Shown here: piece by piece, positions 46,393 through 57,400 of the stretch
Layout: each line of letters begins with the position of its first letter
How positions within the stretch are numbered: position 1 is the stretch's first letter
From: Carpediemonas membranifera
Taxonomy: Eukaryota > Fornicata
NCBI GenBank assembly: GCA_019828565.1
Contig: JAHDYR010000005.1
Span: 1,776,871 to 1,840,870 of the forward strand
Direction: 5' to 3'
Length of the DNA stretch: 64,000 nt
The notes under the pieces: generated by a model
Databases searched by the model: none
What the model saw: only the letters and a program-made list of their open reading frames with translations
What the model was told of the DNA's origin: nothing
Program-made: the position numbers and the translations under genes

Positions 46393-46855
46393 GCAAACAC
46401 TCTTATGCTTCGACTGACTCGACAAAGTCGTCTCGTCAAAAAATGGTGTTGTGTAAATCTCGCCGAGGGTCTCATGGAGTCAATCCTGGCCGTGAGTCAC
46501 AACTGGGCAATCAGGGCTGCCAGCCTGACCATCCCGGGCGCGACATTCGTTTGATCCAACAGTAAATGGTTTATTGTAAAAAAAGGTCAACGACGCGTGA
46601 CAATTATTACACAACCGCAGCAGTCGTTCTTGGGCAAGAGAAACTCGTCTGGTCTACTCCAGCATAATCCAGTCCGCACATTGACTCAGACTAAACTCCG
46701 ACTCCGCGACCTCGACCTGTGTTGCTGCCATGTGGGGCTGCTACCGCCGTCAAAGACCATCCCATCCCGTGTACAGCGCAGTTTTGTACAATCACGAGAA
46801 CAACAGGGGGCAGAGTCTCTGAAACGCAGTTTAAAGTCAAATCATAGAATACAAG
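46393..46855. other. Intergenic stretch, 463 bases, with two unexplained initiator-like motifs
   Basis: CGCAGTTTAAAG at 46825-46836 and GCGCAGTTTTGT at 46774-46785, both on the plus strand, point into the 3' end of the zinc-ribbon gene. The second sits inside the inverted repeat GTACA...TGTAC. No ORF or tRNA is seen. A short non-coding or antisense transcript is possible. Confidence 0.35.
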
Positions 46856-47779
46856 TCACCTGGCCTTCCGTGCCCCCGTAAGGCCCGGCTGTTTCGGGTT
46901 CTCAATAACCCCACCGCACACAGGACACACCTTGATGCAAGGTGGGGGTCTCGCCTTCCCCTGCGCCTCTGTCACGTACGGCTTCGTCTGTTGGTGACAG
47001 AATATACAGTGAGACGTGCTGATACCTGGATGGGAGACCTTTGCTGCCTGCTGCGGGATGTGCTCCCTCACCTCCTTCCATGCTGCCCCGTCGAACGGCT
47101 GTATGAGCTTCGACATGCCCTCTGTCCACTCCATGTTGTCCACTGGGGCCAGCACCTCTCTCCTCTTGGGCCGCAGTGACTCTTGTAGCGAGTCAACCGT
47201 CACTGCATCGGCGGCTACTCTCGTCGCCGGGAGTCTCGGTGAGAGTTTGACGGGTGAGCGCTTCTTCTTCAGTGGGGGAGGGCGGGATTGGATGGGGCTG
47301 CCCACCAGAGCCCGACCTGGCATGAATGCTGTTGATATTGCAGGCACATTGTGCTCTACGAAGACACTGTCCTGGCGTCTTGGAGGAGATCGAGAGGCTG
47401 TTCGGAAGAATGGGTTCTGAGGCTTGCGGACGGGGAAAGAAGGGCAGGAATAGAGCGATGCGTCTGTGTGAGATGCACAACAGTGATAGATACGGACCTT
47501 CAACGTCTCTGATTCGAGTAGGCCTTTGTGCCGTGTTTTTCTCCTCTATCCTCTCATTCAAGCGGCGTCTAGCCAGCATTTCGCCCTCAGTCTGGTTAAT
47601 GCGCCACTGGGAGACCAGCTTGGACTGTAGCCCATGGAAAGATGACGCCATGCGTGTTCGTTTTGTTAATCTGGTCGGTCGAGTTCTGCCTCCAAAACCT
47701 GGACACAGGTTGCTGTGCCTATCAGATGATGGTTGGGTAGTCTGGTCGCGTACTTTATGTTCTGCATTTCGTTCGACAT
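46856..47779 (-). CDS. Uncharacterised protein with C-terminal zinc-binding region, three exons
   Basis: Exons 47779-47754, 47712-47498 and 47463-46856 join across introns of 41 and 34 nt to a continuous 282-residue frame beginning at the ATG of an initiator-like motif. The N-terminus is basic (GGRTRPTRLTKRTR), a helix follows (MLARRRLNERIEEKN), and the last 80 residues hold C-x2-C pairs (HCIFCHQQ and KVCPVCGG) that could bind one zinc. I do not recognise the family. The second intron is better supported than the first, because it links two long frames and has the CTCACACAG acceptor. Confidence 0.6.
47464..47497 (-). other. Predicted intron, 34 nt
   Basis: Donor GTCCGTATC, acceptor CATCTCACACAG. 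Splicing in phase 1 joins two long frames (...RIRDVE to DASLYSCP). Confidence 0.7.
47713..47753 (-). other. Predicted intron, 41 nt
   Basis: Donor GTACGC, acceptor CTGATAGGCACAG. Joins the ATG inside the initiator motif to the downstream frame. Confidence 0.5.
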
Positions 47780-47788
47780 AAACTGCAC
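47777..47788 (-). promoter_or_regulatory. Initiator-like motif GTGCAGTTTATG
   Basis: Its ATG is the proposed start of the three-exon gene; the Vps33 start lies 35 bases away on the other strand. Confidence 0.62.
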
Positions 47789-47810
47789 CGAGCCCTCGGT
47801 CTCGACAAGT

Positions 47811-47820
47811 TGCAGTTTGC
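47811..47820 (+). promoter_or_regulatory. Degenerate initiator-like motif TTGCAGTTTG
   Basis: Ends two bases before the Vps33 ATG. Confidence 0.45.
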
Positions 47821-47822
47821 CA

Positions 47823-49643
47823 ATGGCTGAACCAAATGACAAGGGAAGCTTTGATATTCTACGAACGCAAGCATACAACCAACTGAAGGATATCCTTCAG
47901 CACGCCAAGGACACAAGGCTCTTCTTTGAGGATTCTCTCAAGGGATCCATCCAATACGTCATGGATCCCAAGGAATTGAAGGGCTATACCGTCAAGGGCT
48001 CGCTCGAAGTCCTGACGTACAAAGATACGAAGCTCCCCAAGGCCCCCGTGGCCAAGGGCAAGAAGGGCAAGCAGGACCGGAACACGCGCACGGACACGCG
48101 CTGGCAGTCCTATGTATACATCGTGCGGCCAACCATCCGCACGATGAACATGCTGGCCAGCCATATCGAGTCCGCCCAGCTCTCATGCCCGGCCGGCTTT
48201 GAGTTCCACGTCGTCTTCGTGCCGCGAGACACCCTCTTCGCCCAAGAAGTCCTCACCGAGCGCGGTGTGTGGGACATTGTCCGCCCGCACTGCCTCGACA
48301 TCGGCTTCCTGCCCCTCCGCCACGACTTCCTATCACTTGACAACCCCGGGTCATTCCGGGAGTGCACGCTCTACAACGATGAGACGTCCATCTTCCACAT
48401 AGTACTGGCCATCATCAAAGTCCAGATCCTGTTCGGCCGCATCCCTTCCATCAAGGCCAAGGGCCGCTTCGCCATGCGACTCGTCGAAAACCTCAACCGC
48501 GAGACGGCCGCTTGCTCTGAGATTGCCACCCACCCCACCATCGACGAGCTCATCGTCATCGACCGTTCCTGCGACCTCGTCTCCCCCCTCCTGACCCAGC
48601 TCACGTACGAAGGCATGCTCGACGAGCTGTTTGGAATCCACCTCCAGTCGATGCAGGTCAGCAACAAGATCGTGAAGTACAAGGAGAAGGGGCCAGAGGA
48701 CACGGTCACCATGGATTTGTACCACAAGATCAGCCTCTTCCACGACTTCGCCTACCTCGCCTTTAATGACCTCCCCGCGGAGATCCAGCGCCAGGCCAAG
48801 ATCATCCAGGAGGCATACGATAGGAGGAACCAGGTTGACACCGTGAAGGAGGTCAAAGAGTACGTCAAATCTTTTAAGGTGCATCAAAAGAATCACCACG
48901 ATCTTCAGATACATATGAATCTAGCCAGTGCCATCGGATCGGTAACGATGAGCGCCGCCTTCCACCAACGTCTCGACCTGGAGCACGCGGCCGTGGTCGA
49001 CGGCACAGTCGACTTCGGGATCCTCGAGGACATGATCGCGTCCGTCCAGCCCCTGCGGGATGTCATGCGGCTCCTCTGCCTCATCTCCGTGACCAGGGGT
49101 GGGATCAAGCAGAAGCGGCTCGACCAGCTCCAGGCACTCATCCAGCAGGCGTATGGTTACGAGGCTCTGTTCACTATCACCAACCTCCGCCGGGCGGGCC
49201 TGCTCAACGTCGGGGGCAAGAGCTGGTATGACCGGGTCCGCAAGCAGCTGGACTTGGGCCCCCGGAGCATCGACGACCACAGCGCGAAGCAGGCGGACTA
49301 TGTCTTCAGCGGACTCTACCCGCTCAGCATCAGGGCTGTTGAGAGGCTCAGTGCTGCCCCTGACGTTGCTGCGCTCGAGGAGAAGGCGCTCAGGGCCGTG
49401 CCAGGTGGCGGGGTGACCCAGTTCGGGGAGCCCACCTCTAGGGCAGCCGGCCGCCGCAAGAAGACGATGGTCCTCTTCCTGGGCGGTGTGTGTGCGGCAG
49501 AGGTGGCTGCGCTGCGTCACCTGACCGAGACTGGCGACGTTGACTACATCACGGCCACTACAGCCATGACGAACGGGGCTGGTCTTGTCGAGAGTCTGTT
49601 CCAGGACCTCGACAAGCCCATGGCGCCAGGCCACACGAGATAG
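47823..49643 (+). CDS. VPS33: Vps33, Sec1/Munc18 protein of HOPS/CORVET
   Basis: 606 residues from ATG 47823; the longer open frame upstream overlaps the divergent gene. The SM-protein fold is evident: YVYIVRPTIRTMNMLASHI, FHVVFVPRDTLFAQEVL, FLPLRHDFLSLD, the highly conserved IDELIVIDRSCDLVSPLLTQLTYEGMLDE, and LRDVMRLLCLISVTRGGIKQKRLDQLQ. Vps33 chaperones SNARE assembly in late-endosome fusion, downstream of the Rab7 step that Mon1 controls. The conserved C-terminal segment MVLFLGGVCAAEVAALR is present. No intron. Confidence 0.92.
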   Translation: MAEPNDKGSFDILRTQAYNQLKDILQHAKDTRLFFEDSLKGSIQYVMDPKELKGYTVKGSLEVLTYKDTKLPKAPVAKGKKGKQDRNTRTDTRWQSYVYIVRPTIRTMNMLASHIESAQLSCPAGFEFHVVFVPRDTLFAQEVLTERGVWDIVRPHCLDIGFLPLRHDFLSLDNPGSFRECTLYNDETSIFHIVLAIIKVQILFGRIPSIKAKGRFAMRLVENLNRETAACSEIATHPTIDELIVIDRSCDLVSPLLTQLTYEGMLDELFGIHLQSMQVSNKIVKYKEKGPEDTVTMDLYHKISLFHDFAYLAFNDLPAEIQRQAKIIQEAYDRRNQVDTVKEVKEYVKSFKVHQKNHHDLQIHMNLASAIGSVTMSAAFHQRLDLEHAAVVDGTVDFGILEDMIASVQPLRDVMRLLCLISVTRGGIKQKRLDQLQALIQQAYGYEALFTITNLRRAGLLNVGGKSWYDRVRKQLDLGPRSIDDHSAKQADYVFSGLYPLSIRAVERLSAAPDVAALEEKALRAVPGGGVTQFGEPTSRAAGRRKKTMVLFLGGVCAAEVAALRHLTETGDVDYITATTAMTNGAGLVESLFQDLDKPMAPGHTR

Positions 49644-49841
49644 GGCATGAGTAAATTAGATGAGGTGGTTGTGTGTTCTGTGTCGTGCATTGACTCATCT
49701 CGCGATGTCTAGTCGGGAAAAGATATTGCCCGTTAAATTTGGAATATTTTATTTGAAACTGCCGAACAATCCAAATCTTATTTACTTCGTACGTCTCCTA
49801 ATCTTCACTTTGGTCGGCTTTGCGACCTACTGCAAGGTTGC

Positions 49842-50140
49842 ATGACCACCGAGCAACTGTATCACGTGTTTGATGCCGAGCCGGGCGCACTCCTGTTTAA
49901 AGCTCTCCAGCGGTCTCTCCTGATCGCCATCGAACGGACGCCTCACGGTCAATCCTCTGCCGTTCTCGTTACGGTTAATGTGCGTGATCATCTTCTCATT
50001 AACATTGACAAACATGGTCGGCTTCCCTGTCATCGCAGCCCACAGGCCAGAGCATGGGTTGCCACCCATCTAATAGATGAAGCCGGTCTAGATGCGGTGT
50101 ACCCCCGGCTCAATAGCACCCTCACCCTCTTCTACCCCCC
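49842..50140 (+). pseudogene. 5' part of an ORF split by a LINE insertion
   Basis: ATG 49842 opens a frame (TEQLYHVFDAEPGALLF, ALQRSLLIAIERTP, RPQARAW-like SPQARAWVATHLID) that runs to the left target duplication. Across the excised LINE the frame continues at 58817 for about 15 codons to a TAG, beyond which a Maelstrom-like segment in the same frame follows. It is therefore likely the N-terminal part of an older element-encoded protein. The minus strand also has an 80-codon frame here, so coding sense is not proved. Confidence 0.4.
50126..50140 (+). repeat. Left target site duplication of LINE copy 1
   Basis: CCTCTTCTACCCCCC, repeated at 58802-58816 directly after the element's 3' end. Confidence 0.75.
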
Positions 50141-50611
50141 GTTCACCAATGATTTCAGCAAAGTGGAAACACTTCGATCATGGATGGACAAGGACCAACA
50201 GGCCTGGCCTATATGGATAGGGCAGTGCCCCATGGAGCTCAGAAGGAGCGGCCTTGGCCTCCTGTCTGAACATTCAAGGGTTGCTATCAGGGCATACCGC
50301 TGGGCGCGAGTGGGAGCTCCACGCCCATACCAAGGAATCAAAGTGTCTTCATGGAACGTATGTTTACAAGGAAAAGGAAAACAACCGTCGAGGGCCAGTG
50401 CTAGCACCGGCGGCTACATGGTTTTGTCAAGACCACAAGGAAGGAAGGGCAGCACAAAAGGGAAACAGGGGCCGTCGATAGGGGCTAAAAGGAGACTACG
50501 AACAAAGCAACAACAACTACACAGAAAGGCCCCGCTACTCAGAAAAGGGCGACGCATTTTTAGGACCGCGCCTTTTTGAAAGAATGGCCTATATAGTACG
50601 GAGCATGGACA

Positions 50612-51850
50612 ATGGGAGAAACTGGAAGGCCTGGACGGAGACCTCACCCGGATATGTACATGTGGCCCGACTTTCGGACCCAAAAATTCCGACCCAGTTT
50701 ATGGACTAGGAAAAGGGGAGAAATTTTGCACTCAACAATGCAGGTAGAAATACCGACAAGGATCAGGGATTCCACGCAGAAGCAGTGGGAGGACATCAGG
50801 GAACTACTGGACAGCTTCCTCGCTGAAAGGAACGATTCAAGGACTCTACTTCTTCGTAGAACAGGCAAGTTTACAGGAAAGTCGCTCAATGCGAACTCCA
50901 AAGGACGCAAGGAAGTAATCATGAACGCCAGACGCATCCTCTTCGCAACCGGCGTCACTGACAACAAGGACATCATCCTCAGGAACCCATGCGGCATCCA
51001 CGGCCTCCGCGACCTTTTCTACATGCTCACAGAGGCGCTCAACCCCAGAGACGAGGAAGCAAAGGACATGGCACAGGCACTGGAGCCCAAGACGCTGAAA
51101 GCGGGCTTCACTGGCATGGCAAGATGGCCATCTGAGAAGGACATCGAGACGGCGATCCTCAAGCCGAAGGAAGATGGGCCCATCGAATGGGATGTAGACA
51201 GGGACAGCGTCAAGAAGGCCGAAGGGTCGTTCATACTGGTATCAGGGGCTCATGGAGACGAGGCCGTAGAAGGCGTGCCTTACGACAAGGTATGGGATCC
51301 GGCAAACCAAGGCCCGGTCACCAGAGTGGCCTACGAGCAAGAGGACGGCAAGTACAGGGTCATCCTAGAGCTAAGCGACACGTCAGCATGGTCCATCAGC
51401 CGCTTCATGGAGGAGGCTAGGGACATCCTCAGGCTTCAGGCACCGGAGGCCCCGGCCATATGGCAGGCAGCATGGAACAAGTCAGGGATCTACCTGAAGG
51501 GCAGAACCAATATCCTGGGCGAAGGGGAGGAGACCCCCCTTAGCAACGAGCCGCCGTTCCGGAAGGTGAGGCTGGAAGTGCTCAAGGCCACCTCGGTCCG
51601 CAGCAATAGGGACGAACATGCCGATCTGGACAGGTCGTCCGCTAGCACGGTCATCGACGGAGACGAGGAGCAACATGTCAAGGACAAGGAGGAACGACGC
51701 CAGCAGGCCACCATGCCCGGCAGAAGAAGCCTCGACGACAGCCTCCTGGAAGTGAACAAGGACATGGTCGGGGGCCAACCAAGGCAAGATCGACCAGGAC
51801 GAGGAGGTCGACTCAAACAAGGTCAGCAGCCAGCCGCCGAGGATGCCTAG
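50612..51850 (+). CDS. LINE ORF1, uncharacterised
   Basis: 412 residues (alternative Met at 50741-50743). A folded N-terminal region (RDSTQKQWEDIRELLDSFL, LFYMLTEALNP) is followed by a helical acidic middle and a charged tail (DEEQHVKDKEERRQQ). No zinc knuckle or RRM was recognised. Its stop overlaps the next ATG in ATGCCTAG, so ORF2 may be translated by termination-reinitiation. By position it should be the RNA-binding protein of the element. Confidence 0.6.
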   Translation: MGETGRPGRRPHPDMYMWPDFRTQKFRPSLWTRKRGEILHSTMQVEIPTRIRDSTQKQWEDIRELLDSFLAERNDSRTLLLRRTGKFTGKSLNANSKGRKEVIMNARRILFATGVTDNKDIILRNPCGIHGLRDLFYMLTEALNPRDEEAKDMAQALEPKTLKAGFTGMARWPSEKDIETAILKPKEDGPIEWDVDRDSVKKAEGSFILVSGAHGDEAVEGVPYDKVWDPANQGPVTRVAYEQEDGKYRVILELSDTSAWSISRFMEEARDILRLQAPEAPAIWQAAWNKSGIYLKGRTNILGEGEETPLSNEPPFRKVRLEVLKATSVRSNRDEHADLDRSSASTVIDGDEEQHVKDKEERRQQATMPGRRSLDDSLLEVNKDMVGGQPRQDRPGRGGRLKQGQQPAAEDA

Positions 51851-53140
51851 AAAGGACAAGGAGAAACGACTGGTGATCGGAGCCATCGACTTCGAGTGCG
51901 CAGACCCTGGCGTCAAGAAGGCAGGGATCCCTGCCATCCCGGTTGAGGGCGGGATCGTACTCTTTGACCTCAGCACTGGGGACATTCTTGGACACGGGCA
52001 TGGCCTGTATTACCAGGACATACCGGCAGCAAGCATGGACCAAGCGAGGTACACGGCATGGGCAGTGACGGGGCTGCCGCCGGCCACCTTCGTGGAGGTC
52101 GGGACGGGGCGGCCGCCGATCGAGTATGAGAAGCACATACATACTTTCAGGGACTGGGCCAACCGCCTGGCGGCTCAGCTGGCAAGGATCGAAAGGTCGG
52201 AGGGTTGGAAGATAATCATGTATGCAAAGGGGGTGGAGATGGAAAGCTTCCTCCTCACGAACCCCACAAATGGACTGGAGCAAGGAACCAGGGAATTCTT
52301 CCAAGCTAGGCTGGTGGACGAGAAGAAGCTACCAGAGATCCTGGAGAACAACGGCAAGGGAGGAGGCTGGCCAAAACCTCAGGGACAACCTCGACAAGGC
52401 CAACTACCTGGAAGCAGTAACAACATGGTCAAATGGATGGCAGAACAGGAGCGAGCCCAAGGGAGTCTGTCCGTACCACAGACACACCGCGGGTTGCTAC
52501 CACTGTGGGTTGGCGGATACAGTAGTCTTCACAGCCAGGATCAGGGCCCTATGCAAGGAGAGGATGAGCACCCCAGACGTCTACCACTACATGGGTAAGG
52601 CACTCGACAAGACCATGGAAGCAGTCGGGAAGGCGGAGCCGGGCATGGATATCATGGGAGGCCCGGAATTCGCGACAAGGAGGGACACCTTTGAGATCTT
52701 CGGCACGTACCCGATCGGGGACGCAAGGGACGTCAGCAGGGAAGTCGACGACAGGATCCTCGTAGTCCCGGACAACGGACACCGCTTCGGCATCGGCTTC
52801 GGGTTCGGGGAGGTTCTGTTGGGCATGAAGGGCATCTTACTGGCCCCCCCTCACAATCATGGACAACGAAGGTGTACTGGAGAGAAGCCCGCTATGGACC
52901 ATCATGGAAAGAGCCACGGCTAACCAGCTCCGCATGGTACGCGTCAGGAAGGGCCTAGGGGCAGCAAGGGAGGAGGACATCATAACCATGGCCATGCTAT
53001 ACGAGTGGTGGCCCTCGAAGGAGGCTACGGCTCATCAAGGAGTCTGGGGCTGCGACGACCTAGCAGAGAGCCTCAGGGACTATGAGAAGGTCATAGTCAA
53101 CGTCAAGGCCCCCCAGGAACAGGGGGTAGGATCACCCTAG
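51843..53140 (+). pseudogene. LINE ORF2: DnaQ/Maelstrom-like RNase H-fold protein, frameshifted
   Basis: The frame runs from ATG 51843, shifts near 52365 and again in the C-run near 52847, and ends at 53140; together about 430 codons. The first part begins VIGAIDFECADPG...IPVEGGIVLFDLSTGDILG, the Asp-x-Glu strand of a DEDD exonuclease. The second holds GVCPYHRHTAGCYHCGLADTVVF, a Cys-His-Cys cluster like the ECHC zinc site of Maelstrom (DnaQ-H) domains. Maelstrom proteins act in small-RNA silencing in animals; some protist versions keep exonuclease residues. The assignment is by pattern and needs a profile search. Confidence 0.45.
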
Positions 53141-53170
53141 GGGCGAGCTTCATCCCGAGAGACTGGGGGC

Positions 53171-54121
53171 ATGGTCAGGGTCAGCGAGGCTGGGACCATC
53201 CTAAGCCGCATGCGCAAGGAAGGGGCCAGACTAGTCTCGGCAGCTATCCCGGACGAGCCCAGAGCCAACACAGTCAATGTCCCAGGCATCACGTATGTCC
53301 CCACCATAGACGGAAAGTCCGAACAGCCATACCAAAGTAGGTTCTTCGACAACGGCCTGGAGGAAAAGGCGAGGCGGATTAGCACCAGGATGGTGGGCAG
53401 GCACTTCGGCCAGGACGCGGATCAAGGACATCACGACCAGCATGGAGACAGGGAAGAGGACAGAAGGGTAGGACACGGAGCCGGCGGTAGAGCTGGTGTC
53501 AGAGCTGACGACAGAACCGGCGACAGAGCTGGTAACATGAACAGGACCTCGGATCGTAACCACGGAGGAGACGACAGGGAGAGACAGGACAACACGGGAA
53601 CGCAGATGAGAGGCTCGTTCAGCGGGAACACCTGGGCCGGTAGAGGCTCAGAGGGAGGCATGGACAACAGCAAGGATCACTCTTCCTCCACGACGCTCAA
53701 GCGCAAGGAGGGCAGCACGAGTAGGATCATGGACTCGGACAGCGGAAAGAGAAGCAGGCACGAAGAGGACACGGACTGGGAGTCTGGAAGCAGACAGGCA
53801 ACCGGCATGGACTCGGAGAAGCTGCGGCTCCGAAAGCAGTTGGCAGAGGCGCAACAAGAGATCTCAGCGCTCAAGGCTGCCCGACTCATGCAAGAGCAAG
53901 GCCACGGAAGGTTGGTGCTCTCCGGCGTCGCGACTAAGCCCAGCAAGGAGAAGCCCACGATACCCCGGCACAAGCACAAGAAGGCTAAGAAGGCCAAGCA
54001 GATCTCACCCATGGACCTGATGACCCAGTTCATCATGGTAATGCAGAGTCTACAAGGACAGCAAGTGAGTCAGACCGAGGACAGGTGCAGCGGCAGTGGG
54101 GAGTCCACGGAGGAGGAGTAA
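53171..54121 (+). CDS. LINE ORF3, low-complexity Arg/Asp/Gly protein with coiled coil
   Basis: 316 residues. An N-terminal 70-residue region may be folded (ITYVPTIDGKSEQPYQSRFF). A long RGD-rich, highly charged repeat-like stretch follows (GDREEDRRVGHG, DDRTGDRAGN), then a leucine-heptad coiled coil (EKLRLRKQLAEAQQEISALKAARLM) and a Lys-rich segment (RHKHKKAKKAKQ). This pattern, coiled coil plus basic region, is common in LINE RNA-binding proteins. No zinc finger is seen. Confidence 0.6.
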   Translation: MVRVSEAGTILSRMRKEGARLVSAAIPDEPRANTVNVPGITYVPTIDGKSEQPYQSRFFDNGLEEKARRISTRMVGRHFGQDADQGHHDQHGDREEDRRVGHGAGGRAGVRADDRTGDRAGNMNRTSDRNHGGDDRERQDNTGTQMRGSFSGNTWAGRGSEGGMDNSKDHSSSTTLKRKEGSTSRIMDSDSGKRSRHEEDTDWESGSRQATGMDSEKLRLRKQLAEAQQEISALKAARLMQEQGHGRLVLSGVATKPSKEKPTIPRHKHKKAKKAKQISPMDLMTQFIMVMQSLQGQQVSQTEDRCSGSGESTEEE

Positions 54122-54451
54122 GGACATGGTAAAGCAGTATTCTTTCAAGGAACAAGCAACATTTTCTTTATAATTCACAAGCCCTGGCTCCCACCCAGGG
54201 CCCGGCATTAGCTGAAATGCACTGCCGGTAGGCTGTAGCGGCAGCCAAAGGGGGGTCACGTCATATCGTCCCCTCCTAAGTACCCTGCCCGAAGAATGGA
54301 AGGTCACCAGGTGGTAACAAGGTTGGCCTGACAAGGGTCACCGAGACCGGCATCTAGGCCCCTTGTTAGGACAAGGATAGCAGGAGAGGAGCGGGAAGCT
54401 GGGGCTCCCAAATTCTGGGAATTCGCAGGATAAGGAAACAGGACAAAGGCA
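54122..54451 (+). other. Spacer between LINE ORF3 and the endonuclease ORF, 330 bases
   Basis: No ORF on the sense strand. A short inverted repeat (GCCCTGG...CCAGGGC) is centred near 54189. Confidence 0.5.
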
Positions 54452-57400
54452 ATGGTAACCTACAAGATACTTAGTCTGAACACAGAGGGACACATAGGAA
54501 GAGGAAAGGACTTCACGGCGTCTATGGCAACGGCGATTCAGCTAAGGTTGAAGGACATAGAGGCAGTACTCATACAAGAGACATGGAGAACGGCGAATAC
54601 GAGGGTTCATTGCTTCATGGACCTTGACTACGCACTAGCAGGGAGGGAGACGGAAGAGGACCTGGTCTTAGCCAACGAAAAACGAAAGGCGGATGTCAAA
54701 AGTCAGCACCGCATCAACCGACAACTAGGCATAGCAGGCAATGACGAACCTGCGCCAAGATGGAAGGGAACAAGGGAAGGCATCGGCACGATAGTGAGCC
54801 CACACGCAACTGCAAAGTGGGACATCGGCATAACGGACAGCCTATCGGGAAGAGTGCAAGCCAGCATAATGAGAACCGGCAGGGACATACTAGTCATCAA
54901 CGTGTATGGCCCTCCATCCGGCCACAGCAAGCAGGAGAAGGATGGATTCAGGGACACTATACAGAAGATCATGGACATGAAAGGGAGCATGGAGGCCATA
55001 ATTATGGGAGACTGGAACATCGACCCAGGCCAGATGGAAAGATCCACCCGGTGGAAGGATATGATGGAGAAGCACAGGCTCAAAGCCATCATACCCAAGT
55101 CTGGGACGCTCACATCAGGAACATCAACCCCGGACTTTGCAGTGACAACACCAGGAATCCAGGGGGCGGAGATTGAGGTGGTAGAGTCTCAGAAGGTCGG
55201 GGTATGGGGCTCAGCACACAATGGAATCACACTAGCATGGAAGGAACAACGGTACTATGGCAGAAGTGAGCGAGACGTGGCTCTGGCCATACCCGAGGTG
55301 CACACCTGGCCCATGAAAAGAAGGAGGGGCCAGTCACAGTCTCAAAGCTGAACAGGATCAAGAGCTCGGACCAATGGGAAGAGACTATAAGAGCATGCAT
55401 GGGCGACCCAGTGAACAACAGGGGAGCAAAGGCAAGGGACAAAGTGTTCGGGAACGGAGTGTGGAGCGAACTCCAGCGAACCCCATGGACAGAAATAGGC
55501 AACAGGACCAGGAAGGAAAAGGATGAAAGAGGAGCTGGAGAAATACTGGGGAGAGCGCAGGGCCAAATGGGTGGCCGACATCAGCAGAAGTGCAAAAAGG
55601 GGGTATAGGGCCTCAAGGGCCTCAGTGGAAGCTGCCATCAGAAGGTGGTGGTGTGACAACCAATACAAGGGAATGCCGGAGAGCCTCCTCAAGGACGGAG
55701 TGATAACCACGGACAAGGCGGCCATCAGCGAGATCCTCTTGCAACAGTATGCTAGAGTCAGCAGAGGCAGGGAACCCACCTGGAAGACATGGAGGGGCAG
55801 GGACGGAAATGAGTTCAAGGAAAGCGAGGTCAAAGCCGCAATCAAAAGGATCAGGAGGGACACCGCACCAGGGCCTGACCTCACATCTGGAGACATGCTG
55901 AGAGAGCTGGATGAGAAAGGCCTTAGGGAAGTGACGAGGCTCATCAACAGGGTCTACAGGGAGGGCGACGTACCCAAAGCATGGAAGTATGCCACAGTGT
56001 CGGCCATACACAAGACAGGGAAGCCAAGGGTCAAGCTGGAATCATATAGACCAATATCCTTGACACCACTGCTGTACAGGGTCTATGGTAGATTGCTCAA
56101 GATACGTCTGGAAGCAGCAACGAAAAGGTTCATACCAAGAGAACAGGCTGGTTTCCAGTCAGACAGGGACGTCATCCAGCAGATACAGTACATTGTGCAG
56201 CGGCACCAGGAGGGGGTGAGACCACGTCAATCTTTCTGGACATCGAGAAGGCATATGACACGGTACCAAGGGACATTCTCATGGATAAGCTACAGGGTAT
56301 GGGGGTGGAGGAGCACTTGATCAGGGCAATTCAAGGCACAATAAAGGAAACCTGGATATCAGTCAAGGGGGCAAAGGCATGGGAAAGAACCAACAGGGGA
56401 GTTAAGCAAGGGTGCGTCCTGGCACCGACACTGTTTGTGCTGTTCATGGCTAACTGGCCCCACCTGGCCAGAAAGAAAAATCAAGGGAGAACGGTACGAC
56501 ATCAGAGAACCGCCAAGGACCACGAGCCACCTCAGCGACCGACTACCGGCAGCACTTACCATGTTTGTGGATGACACTGCGGTCACAGGGAGCAAGCCGG
56601 AGCATAGCCAGATGGTCGCCAACATAATGGTGGACATAATCAGAGAGCATGAAATGAGGGTGAACGCCCAGAAGAATGTAATGATTAGCGTGGACAGAAC
56701 AGCCCTAGTCAGGATCGAGGGGGTAACACTACTGCCAGAGAAGGAGGCGAGATACCTGGGATTATGGATCGCAAGTGGGAAGGACCCTATGTCGGCCTGC
56801 ATAAGGCGGAAACAGGAGCAGAGCGAAAGGTACAAGAGACTGGTGAGATGGGCAGGGTGGACCAGGGCAAACATGCCAGCACTAGCGAGCAGGCTACTAC
56901 TGGAAATATATATATGGCCCAGGATCCTCTTCGGAGTCGAGGTGTGGGGGAACGCACCGGGAGGTAGAAGGATCTGGAATGACTGGCAGGGAATCATGGC
57001 AGGAACAGGACCGGGAGGGGGCGCAGCCATGAGGCTGATGAATGGATGGGTGGACCTCCAGGCACACATGGAATGGCTGGCAGTCAAAAGGATAGTCAAC
57101 TACAGGGACCAGGATATACCAGTCAGAAACAGAGAATGGGGGCGGGGCACGGTTATGTGGGAAGCTAGGGAGAGAGTGCAGCATCTACTGGAGGGCACCA
57201 GAGAGGGAGCCCCTAAACCAGCGCTACTGGATTATGGCATGGAAACGATCAGGAGGGGGTGGATGAAGCGGTGCAAAAGCCGTACGGCACTAGGACTAAT
57301 GGAAATCATGGGGACAAGGAAATTAAGCAAGTGTCTGCAAGGTAAGCCTACGGTAGACCGAAAGGCTGGGAAGGGGCAAAGCAGGGCGGAATGGAAGAGA

